Notes under the pieces: generated by a model
Database searches by the model: none
The model's input: only the letters and a program-made list of their open reading frames with translations
Told to the model about the DNA's origin: nothing
Position numbers and translations under genes: made by a program
In this document: one piece after another, positions 14,621 through 19,973 of the stretch
Position numbering within the stretch: position 1 is the first letter of the stretch
Layout: each line of letters opens with the position of its first letter
DNA from: an uncultured Clostridium sp.
Lineage (GTDB): Bacteria > Bacillota_I > Bacilli_A > RF39 > UBA660
DNA: 19,973 nt
Assembly: GCA_905199855.1 (NCBI GenBank)
Contig: CAJKHY010000019.1
Span: forward strand, 1-19,973
Direction: 5' to 3'

Positions 14621-14647
14621 AAACTAGAGAGCAAACTCTAGTTTTTT
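14621..14647 (+). terminator. Intrinsic terminator of the repeat RNA
   Basis: AAACTAGAG (14621-14629) pairs perfectly with CTCTAGTTT (14636-14644) around AGCAAA, then T continues to 14647. It begins on the base after the third repeat. A-rich sequence upstream would let it work on the other strand too. Confidence 0.85.
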
Positions 14648-14659
14648 AAAATTAAAATA

Positions 14660-14723
14660 CCACAAAAAACTGAAATGAAAAACCACAAAAAACTGAAATG
14701 AAAAACCACAAAATACTGAAATA
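14660..14723 (+). repeat. Second tandem array, 23-base period, about 2.7 copies
   Basis: Units start at 14660, 14683 and 14706, each CCACAAAAAACTGAAATG plus A5; the third is shortened and changed (CCACAAAATACTGAAATA). The array lies after the terminator, with no promoter of its own seen. It shares the core GAAATGAAAAA with the 34-base repeats. The unit has little internal pairing. Confidence 0.9.
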
Positions 14724-14737
14724 CATATTAAAAAAAT

Positions 14738-14786
14738 AAAAAACGTACTAAGATATTACCGCGTTTTTTAGTATGCTGTAATATCT
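14738..14786 (+). other. Overlapping, mutually exclusive stem-loops
   Basis: CGTACTAA (14744-14751) can pair with TTAGTATG (14768-14775), while AGATATTAC (14751-14759) can pair with GTAATATCT (14778-14786). AAAAAACG and CGTTTTTT provide a third pairing. The sets cannot all form together, like an attenuator, but no coding leader is evident. Confidence 0.5.
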
Positions 14787-14806
14787 AATATCTAAAAAAA
14801 TAATAT

Positions 14807-14833
14807 TACTTAGTAATTCTAAGTATTTTTTTT
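14807..14833 (+). terminator. Intrinsic terminator before the methyltransferase gene
   Basis: TACTTAG (14807-14813) and CTAAGTA (14819-14825) pair around TAATT, followed by eight T residues. It isolates the repeat region from the downstream operon. Confidence 0.75.
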
Positions 14834-14872
14834 AAAATAAGGAAAAAACTATATTTTTCTATAAAATTATGA

Positions 14873-14878
14873 TACAAT
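14873..14878 (+). promoter_or_regulatory. Candidate -10 element (TACAAT) for the methyltransferase-rimM-trmD run
   Basis: TACAAT lies 66 bases before the start of the methyltransferase gene, after the terminator at 14807-14833. No good -35 is visible at the right distance. Confidence 0.35.
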
Positions 14879-14944
14879 AAACTCAAGTAATGACAAAGAA
14901 GATCTTATGTATAAAGATAATCACATAAAAAAAGGAGCATAATT

Positions 14945-15670
14945 ATGATAATAACTTCCTTAAATAATGAAAAAATCAAATATTTAACTAAACTTAACCA
15001 AAAAAAATATCGTAGTGATACTTTTCTTGTTGAAGGTAAACACTTAGTAGAAGAAGCTTATAAAAAAAATTTAGTTAAACTATTAATAGTATTAGAAGAT
15101 TATAAATTAGATAATATAGATAATGTAGATACCATAAAAGTATCATATGATGTAATGAAAAAAATTTCTTTAACAGATACACCACCTAAAATAATGGCTG
15201 AAGTAATAAAAAAAGAAGATAAAAAAATAGGTAATAAAGTTATCATATTAGATGATATCACTGATCCAGGAAATCTAGGCACCATCATTAGAAGTGCGGT
15301 CGCATTTAACTTTGATACAGTAATCCTATCAAATAACACTACCGATTTATATAATCCAAAAGTAATAAGAGCCACGGAAGGAATGCTATTTAACATAAAT
15401 GTTATAAGAGATAATTTACTAAATATTATTCCCAAACTAAAAGAAGAAAAATATTTTATATTAGGTACTAAAGTTACAAATGGCAAAGATATAACTAAAT
15501 ATCATAGTATTAATAAAATAGCATTAATCATGGGCAATGAAACAAGAGGAATGAATAATGATTTAGATAACTTATGTGATGATTATATATATATTAAAAT
15601 GAATAACAAATGTGAAAGTTTAAATGTTGGTGTTTCTGCTAGCATATTAATGTATGAGTTAAACAAATGA
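14945..15670 (+). CDS. SpoU/TrmH family RNA 2'-O-methyltransferase
   Basis: The 241-residue protein methylates ribose 2'-OH of rRNA or tRNA using S-adenosylmethionine. It has an N-terminal substrate-binding region (1-90, with YRSDTFLVEGKHLVEEA) and a knotted SPOUT domain. The three SpoU motifs are all present: DPGNLGTIIRSA, LIMGNETRGM and ESLNVGVSASILMYEL. The exact target cannot be read from sequence; Bacillus YsgA-like and RlmB-like proteins are the closest in layout. The ATG follows AAAGGAGC. Its TGA overlaps the rimM ATG by four bases (ATGA), giving translational coupling with other RNA-processing genes. Confidence 0.92.
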   Translation: MIITSLNNEKIKYLTKLNQKKYRSDTFLVEGKHLVEEAYKKNLVKLLIVLEDYKLDNIDNVDTIKVSYDVMKKISLTDTPPKIMAEVIKKEDKKIGNKVIILDDITDPGNLGTIIRSAVAFNFDTVILSNNTTDLYNPKVIRATEGMLFNINVIRDNLLNIIPKLKEEKYFILGTKVTNGKDITKYHSINKIALIMGNETRGMNNDLDNLCDDYIYIKMNNKCESLNVGVSASILMYELNK

Positions 15671-16158
15671 ATTATATATTAATAGGTAAGATAGTTAATA
15701 CTCATGGTATCAAAGGAGAATTAAGGATAATAAGTGATTTTCCTTATAAAGATAGAGTATTTAAAAATAATTTTAATATATATATAGGCAAAGATAAAAT
15801 AAATGAAGTAATCAACACATACAGACATCACAAAATATTTGATATGATTACATTAAAAAATTATAATAACATAAATGAAGTCTTAAAATATAAAGGTAGT
15901 TTAGTATATATAAATAGATTAGACTTACAATTAAATGATAATGAATACTTAGAAAGTGATTTATTAAATTTTGATATTATAATAAACAATAACATTATAG
16001 GTAAATTATCTTCTTTTGAAAACCATAATAAAAACAAAATAATTATTGTTAAAAATAAAGAAAAAGAGATATTGTTACCATATAATAGCAATTTAATAGA
16101 AAATATCAACTTAGATAAAAAAGAAATAATATATAAAAATATAGAAGGTTTGATATAA
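15667..16158 (+). CDS. rimM: 16S rRNA processing / 30S maturation factor RimM
   Basis: RimM binds ribosomal protein S19 and helps mature the 30S head domain. The 163-residue protein opens with the family signature IGKIVNTHGIKGELRI and ends in a PRC-barrel region (about 95-160, with IIGKLSSFENHNKNKIIIV and ILLPY). It is typical in length and very Asn/Ile/Lys-rich. It overlaps the methyltransferase gene by four bases and trmD by one. rpsP and rplS, which flank this pair in many bacteria, are absent. Confidence 0.92.
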   Translation: MNYILIGKIVNTHGIKGELRIISDFPYKDRVFKNNFNIYIGKDKINEVINTYRHHKIFDMITLKNYNNINEVLKYKGSLVYINRLDLQLNDNEYLESDLLNFDIIINNNIIGKLSSFENHNKNKIIIVKNKEKEILLPYNSNLIENINLDKKEIIYKNIEGLI

Positions 16159-16823
16159 TGAAAATAGATATTTTAACATTGTTTCCTTCAATGTTCGATG
16201 GTTTCCTAAATGAATCAATTATAAAAAGAGCTATTAATAATAACAAAGTTATTATTAATATTCATAATATAAGAGATTATTCCAAACAAAAAAACAATAA
16301 AGTAGATGATTATCCTTTTGGAGGGGGAGCGGGCATGGTACTTATGTGCCAACCAATATTTGATGCTGTGAATAGTTTAAAAGAAAGTGATACTAAAGTT
16401 ATCCTAACAGTACCTGATGGCAAAATACTTAACCAAGAACTATCTACTGATTTGTCTAAATTTAAACATTTAATAATTATATGTGGCCACTACGAAGGAT
16501 TTGACGAAAGAATAAGAACTATTGTCGATTATGAAATAAGCATTGGTAAATATATTCTAACAGGAGGAGAATTACCTAGTATGGTAATTACTGATTCAGT
16601 AGTTAGATTACTTGATGGTGTAATCAATAAAGAATCTCTTCAAAATGAAAGTTTTAACAATAATTTAATGGATTATCCTAATTATACATATCCAGTCGAT
16701 TATAATGGATTAAAAGTACCTGATGTATTATTAAGTGGACATCATAAAAATATAAATGAATATAGATATAATGAACAAATAAAAAAAACTAATAAATTTA
16801 ATGAAATAAATAAAAATTATTAA
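16158..16823 (+). CDS. trmD: tRNA (guanine-N1)-methyltransferase TrmD
   Basis: TrmD methylates G37 of tRNAs that read codons such as CCN and prevents frameshifting. The 221-residue protein has the trefoil-knot SAM-binding blocks: ILTLFPSMFDGFLNESI at the start, DYPFGGGAGMVLMCQPI, IICGHYEGFDERI, then ISIGKYILTGGELPSMV. The C-terminal helical domain, including LLSGHHKNI, is complete though a little short. The ATG shares its A with the last base of the rimM stop codon. Confidence 0.96.
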   Translation: MKIDILTLFPSMFDGFLNESIIKRAINNNKVIINIHNIRDYSKQKNNKVDDYPFGGGAGMVLMCQPIFDAVNSLKESDTKVILTVPDGKILNQELSTDLSKFKHLIIICGHYEGFDERIRTIVDYEISIGKYILTGGELPSMVITDSVVRLLDGVINKESLQNESFNNNLMDYPNYTYPVDYNGLKVPDVLLSGHHKNINEYRYNEQIKKTNKFNEINKNY

Positions 16824-16842
16824 ATAAGCAAAGGTGGTTAAA

Positions 16843-17292
16843 ATGGGAGAAAACAAAAACTTTTTCTTAGAAAAAGATAAAAATACTAAAGAAACAATAT
16901 ACATTGAATACAAGAATATAGATGGTTATAAAATAAAACCTAAAACTAAAAAAGAAGATGCTATAGAAGTAACTAAGATAGTTTTTGCATCTCCTACTTT
17001 AGCAGAAAAAATAATAAAGAAAAAAATAGACAAAAAGATAGCTTATTTATTAAATATATTAGATAGTTTAGATGAAGATAATAGTGATTCAGGAGATGTT
17101 ATTAGGAAATCTTTAGTAGAAGCAGAAAGATTAAAACTAATGATAATTAGTACTTATGTTAAATATTTAGGTAATACCTATCAAAGTTTAACTCTAAAAA
17201 AAATACAGATTATTATTAATGAACTTAGATTAAAATTATATATGTTAAAAGATAGTAATAATTATATACAAATTAGCAATAAAAAAAGATAA
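16843..17292 (+). CDS. Conserved-looking small protein of unknown function after trmD
   Basis: I do not recognise this 149-residue protein. Its N-terminal third is charged (FFLEKDKNTKETIYIEY, KIKPKTKKEDA). The remainder looks helical, with LVEAERLKLMIISTYVKYLG and a final helix rich in Ile/Leu/Lys. There is no membrane segment or signal peptide and no Cys. The ATG at 16843 follows AAGGTGG at 16830-16836; an in-frame GTG at 16834 overlaps that site. It lies 19 bases after trmD, so it is probably in the same operon and may act in RNA metabolism, which is inference from position. I compared it mentally with ToxN and DGR Avd proteins and saw no match. Confidence 0.75.
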   Translation: MGENKNFFLEKDKNTKETIYIEYKNIDGYKIKPKTKKEDAIEVTKIVFASPTLAEKIIKKKIDKKIAYLLNILDSLDEDNSDSGDVIRKSLVEAERLKLMIISTYVKYLGNTYQSLTLKKIQIIINELRLKLYMLKDSNNYIQISNKKR

Positions 17293-17328
17293 TTATAGTA
17301 TAATAAATTGGTAAGTGGTATACAAAAC

Positions 17329-17397
17329 ATAATCAATAAGATTATTGTGTTACACAAAATACAACCAAAGAAATAAGAAATCATATTGATATTTCTT
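17329..17397. other. Two inverted repeats between the trmD operon and the phosphoesterase pair
   Basis: ATAATC (17329-17334) pairs with GATTAT (17340-17345), and AAGAAAT (17375-17381) with ATTTCTT (17391-17397). Neither has a T-run. They may mark the transcript end of the upstream operon or be operators. No clear promoter for the next gene was found. Confidence 0.3.
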
Positions 17398-17490
17398 CAA
17401 AAGTTATGTTTCAAAAAAACTATTAAAGACTTTATTAAATTTAATATTTAATAAAATTAAAAATTAATTAATAAAATTTAAGGAGAAAGT

Positions 17491-18519
17491 ATGAAAGAAA
17501 AAAAGAATATTAGCGAAGGAATTTTAAACCAATTTTCTATGGATATCTTAAATGTTGAAAAAACTGTATCCAGCTTAGCTTCATTTTATGAAGTTGATGA
17601 AATGACTATATTAGGAATGATTGGTTTATTAAAACAAAAGGGGATTAATATTTACAAAGAAAAAATAGAAAATGATATTATTATTACTAGTTTTGGAGAA
17701 GGGAAAATTGGTAGTAATTCTCCTTATGTTATTACAAGTGATAAAAACGAAACAAAAATATTAGTAATTTCTGATACATGGTATGGATCAAAATATTCTC
17801 AACCATCTTTAGTTAATGAAGTATATCGTTTTGCTGTTCGTGTTGGTTGTGATTTTGTTTTTCATTTAGGAGATATTTCAGTAGGAAAGTATCCTAAAAA
17901 TGATGAAGAAGGTAGAAGCTCAATATTTGCTTATGGTTTTAATGCTCAAAAGGAAGAAATAATTAATCGTTATCCAATAGTTGAAGATATGAAAACATAT
18001 TTCATTACTGGTGAACATGATCATAAATTATTGAAAGATATTGGTATTGATATTGGAAATGCTATAAGTGAACAAAGAGAAGATTTAATTTATTTGGGGC
18101 CAAATCGAAGAGATATAATTCTTAAACCAAGTAAATGTAGAAAAGGTATTAAAATAAGACTATATCATCAAGAAGGATCTGGAACATATCAAATATCATA
18201 TAAATCAGATCAGTATATAAGAGCATTAAGAAGCGAAGATAAAGCTGATATTATATTCCAAGGACATTCTTTAGTACAAGATGAATATAATAGAAGAGGT
18301 ATGACTGTTTTTCAAGTGCCTGGTTTGTTAGGAACAGCACCTGAAATAGATAAAAACAAAAAATATAAACATAATACTGTTGGAGCATGGATAATTACAA
18401 TTAAAAAAGATAAAAATTATCAAATAGATAGAATTATTCGTGGTAAGATTCCTTTTTATAAAACATATGATGATGATTACAAAAAAGCCAAACAATTAAT
18501 TTTAAAAAAGGGTGATTAG
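17491..18519 (+). CDS. Degenerate calcineurin-like phosphoesterase with N-terminal helix-turn-helix-like region
   Basis: The 342-residue protein is paralogous along its length to the next gene. Residues 15-60 (LASFYEVDEMTILGMIGLLKQ) look like a small helix-turn-helix, then a metallophosphoesterase domain covers about 85-320. Of the metal-site positions, Asp95, Asp128 (LGDISVG), His176/Asp177, His226 and His259 remain. The DxH His is Trp97, the GNHD Asn is Glu175, and the second His of GHxH is Leu261. Losing three ligands should abolish normal two-metal catalysis. A structural or regulatory partner for the intact paralog is the simplest inference. AAGGAGAAAGT precedes the ATG, and the stop lies two bases before the next gene. 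Confidence 0.82.
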   Translation: MKEKKNISEGILNQFSMDILNVEKTVSSLASFYEVDEMTILGMIGLLKQKGINIYKEKIENDIIITSFGEGKIGSNSPYVITSDKNETKILVISDTWYGSKYSQPSLVNEVYRFAVRVGCDFVFHLGDISVGKYPKNDEEGRSSIFAYGFNAQKEEIINRYPIVEDMKTYFITGEHDHKLLKDIGIDIGNAISEQREDLIYLGPNRRDIILKPSKCRKGIKIRLYHQEGSGTYQISYKSDQYIRALRSEDKADIIFQGHSLVQDEYNRRGMTVFQVPGLLGTAPEIDKNKKYKHNTVGAWIITIKKDKNYQIDRIIRGKIPFYKTYDDDYKKAKQLILKKGD

Positions 18520-18521
18520 AA

Positions 18522-19505
18522 ATGAGTGAGGAATTAAAAAAAATATTTAGAAAATTAAATAATAATGAAACTATAAAAGATGCTTCAAAAAAACTAGGAT
18601 TAGATGAAATATCTATATATGGTATTATTGAAGCAATGCAATTAGAAGGTTATGATATCAAAATAATTTATAAAGATAATAATTATTATATTATTAAAAG
18701 AATAACTTATAGAAAAGATAAAACTATTAAAGAAGAATTAAGTGAATCTGAAAAGATTAGTTTTGGAGTTATTGGAGATACACATATGGGACACAAAAGG
18801 CAACAACTTCAATTATTAAATCGTTTTATGCAAGAAGCATATGATAGAGGATATAGACATTTTTTTCATACAGGAGATATTAGTGATGGTCACTATTTCA
18901 GTAAAAGAGGAGAGCATCCTTATGAATGTTTTGCTCAAGGTTATGATGAACAATTAGATAATATAATTAATACATGGCCTGAGATTGAAGGGGTTACTAT
19001 GGATTTAATCGGAGGGAATCACGATTTTACATTTTATCGTGAAATTGGTGCTGATATTTGTAAAGCAATTGCTAAATGTCGTCCAGATATTACTTATCGT
19101 GGGCAAGATAAAGCCACTATATACGTTGGAAAAAGAAATAATATTCCTATAAAAATACAGCATCCAGATAAAGGTAGTACAGATGTAACTTCAACGAGAA
19201 TACAAAAATCTATTGAAAAGTTAGATACAAAAGATAATCCTAAAGTTATTTTTCAAGGACATTATCATCGTTATTACAATTTTACTGATAGAAATATGGA
19301 AGGATTTCTTACACCTTGTTTTATAGGTGGTTCCATTTTTATTGATAAATGCGAATTACCAAATGAAATTGGGGGTATATTATATGATATGTATGTAAAT
19401 GACAAGAATGAAGTTATATATTCTGAGTATGAGCCAATTATTTTTGATAAAAAAGATGTAGATCTGGAAAGTTATAAAAAGATTAAAAAATTAGTAATTA
19501 GGTAA
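18522..19505 (+). CDS. Calcineurin-like metallophosphoesterase with N-terminal helix-turn-helix-like region
   Basis: The protein (327 residues) has an N-terminal winged-helix-like part (about 5-62: DASKKLGLDEISIYGIIEAM, then a short hairpin). A complete metallophosphoesterase site follows: Asp86/His88 (GDTHMGH), Asp119 (TGDISDG), Asn166-His167-Asp168 (GGNHD), His214 (QHPDKGSTD) and His247/His249 (GHYHR). This superfamily cleaves phosphomonoesters or diesters, including nucleic acids and cyclic nucleotides; the substrate is unknown. The helix-turn-helix suggests action on, or regulation by, DNA or RNA. It is coupled to the upstream degenerate copy: the ribosome binding site AAGGGTGA lies in the end of that gene. 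A terminator follows at 19621-19659. Confidence 0.88.
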   Translation: MSEELKKIFRKLNNNETIKDASKKLGLDEISIYGIIEAMQLEGYDIKIIYKDNNYYIIKRITYRKDKTIKEELSESEKISFGVIGDTHMGHKRQQLQLLNRFMQEAYDRGYRHFFHTGDISDGHYFSKRGEHPYECFAQGYDEQLDNIINTWPEIEGVTMDLIGGNHDFTFYREIGADICKAIAKCRPDITYRGQDKATIYVGKRNNIPIKIQHPDKGSTDVTSTRIQKSIEKLDTKDNPKVIFQGHYHRYYNFTDRNMEGFLTPCFIGGSIFIDKCELPNEIGGILYDMYVNDKNEVIYSEYEPIIFDKKDVDLESYKKIKKLVIR

Positions 19506-19620
19506 TAAAAAAAATTTATTTTCTTAAGTGTTTTTAATATCTATTTTATGACTTTTTATATTAATTGGTTACTAAAAAATAATATTAAGAAGTAAAATTA
19601 AAATTAAAATTAATTTAATA

Positions 19621-19659
19621 AAGATAAAAAAAGGCTTTACTTTTTATCTTTTTTTTTTT
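19621..19659 (+). terminator. Strong intrinsic terminator after the phosphoesterase pair
   Basis: AAGATAAAAA (19621-19630) pairs perfectly with TTTTTATCTT (19641-19650), followed by nine T residues. The stretch 19506-19620 before it shows nothing recognisable. Confidence 0.85.
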
Positions 19660-19717
19660 ATAATTATTATGTAAGGTAGCAGGGAGTACTTAACTATATA
19701 AAGAAAGGTGTTTTTAT

Positions 19718-19973
19718 ATGAAAAAAATTAAAAATATACTTAATAATGATAAAACAGGTAAAAAAGTATTAATATTACAAATAATAGGAGTTTTTGTTTT
19801 AACTTTAGGATTTACTTTAGCATTAAACTATATATCTAAAAGTATTAATGCATCTTTAACGACAGCAAATATTAATGTTATATATGTAGGAGATAGTAAT
19901 ATTACTAAAGATTTATTTTTACCTATAACCGCTAATGAAACTTCAACTAAAGCAGCTATAGCAAATTTTACAG
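19718..19973 (+). CDS. Partial CDS, N-terminus of a membrane-anchored or secreted protein
   Basis: An ATG with AAAGGTG at 19704-19710 opens a frame of 85 codons that runs off the right edge. The start MKKIKNILNNDKTGKKVL is basic. A membrane segment at about 19-37 follows (IGVFVLTLGFTLALNY), and then a Thr/Asn/Ala-rich extracellular stretch beginning SINASLTTANINVIYVGD. The layout resembles the N-terminus of the surface protein at 1142 but I see no clear sequence identity. The family cannot be named from this part. Confidence 0.8.
   Translation, partial: MKKIKNILNNDKTGKKVLILQIIGVFVLTLGFTLALNYISKSINASLTTANINVIYVGDSNITKDLFLPITANETSTKAAIANFT

Larger units (their letters stand above)
14462..14647 (+). 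ncRNA. Candidate type III (ToxI-like) antitoxin RNA, orphan
   Basis: A transcript of about 186 bases is defined by the promoter at 14427-14455 and the terminator at 14621-14647. It contains three head-to-tail 34-base repeats. In each unit GGT pairs with ACC around GATTCCG, and the loop TTCC can pair with a downstream GGAA, an H-type pseudoknot. An A-rich linker (six A) ends the unit. Type III antitoxins such as ToxI have this make-up: promoter, 2-6 tandem repeats of about 34-36 bases folding as pseudoknots, then a terminator before the endoribonuclease gene, which cuts A-rich linkers. No toxin-sized frame follows: the next gene at 14945 is an RNA methyltransferase. The identification rests on architecture and fold, not on a database match. 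Confidence 0.6.

Noticed and set aside
14542..14641. Nested short frames with overlapping ATGA in each 34-base repeat
   Set aside because: They arise automatically from the repeated AAATGA sequence; the AGGA is too close to the ATG for a normal ribosome binding site.
16843..17292. DGR accessory protein Avd or a ToxN toxin
   Set aside because: Size is near both families but no motif of either is visible, and it lies in the trmD operon, not beside the DGR-like region or directly after the antitoxin-like repeats.

Overview
The window comes from a very AT-rich bacterial chromosome. The typical coding stretch I counted, 1501-1560, is 20% GC. TGA is used as a stop (for example at 7652-7654, 8119-8121 and 15668-15670) and Trp is TGG, so this is the standard bacterial code and not the Mycoplasma code. 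Shine-Dalgarno sites are strong AGGAGG/AGGTG types, and the gene set (SpoU-family methyltransferase, rimM, trmD, fmt, lspA, rluD, trpS, HIT protein, YqgP-like rhomboid) is that of a low-GC Bacillota. The large anchored surface protein with a C-type-lectin/formylglycine-generating-enzyme-like end resembles proteins of uncultured gut Bacilli (RF39-like lineages). The assignment to a lineage is inference.

Layout. 1-871: edge of a leftward Cys-rich gene, a doubtful small membrane protein, and a membrane-tethered EIIB-like domain lacking the phosphorylatable Cys. 872-3711: promoter region, a 759-residue surface protein whose last ~50 codons and 3' flank are GC-rich (67% at 3301-3360) and look like the variable region of a diversity-generating retroelement (DGR), then a run of hairpins. 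3712-4074: HIT protein on the minus strand. 4362-9014: promoter, trpS-fmt, then a second promoter driving an anchored unknown protein, a type IV prepilin-like protein, lspA and rluD. 9004-10650: tspO (minus) and a rhomboid protease (plus) from a compact divergent promoter. 10680-14276: a secreted M23 peptidase and a CtpE-like P-type ATPase separated by a terminator. 14277-14944: a 668-base region without a normal gene. It holds a consensus promoter, three perfect tandem 34-base repeats and a terminator, which is the layout of a ToxI-type (type III) antitoxin RNA, but no toxin gene follows. Then come a second, 23-base repeat array and further hairpins. 14945-17292: SpoU-family methyltransferase-rimM-trmD-unknown, mostly overlapping. 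17491-19505: tandem paralogous calcineurin-like phosphoesterases with N-terminal helix-turn-helix-like regions; the first has lost three metal-ligand positions. 19718-19973: start of another anchored protein.

Most of the window is housekeeping: translation, tRNA/rRNA modification and envelope maintenance. The accessory signals are the orphan ToxI-like array, the DGR-like variable tail without a reverse transcriptase in view, and the active/degenerate phosphoesterase pair. No rRNA, tRNA, CRISPR array or insertion sequence was found.
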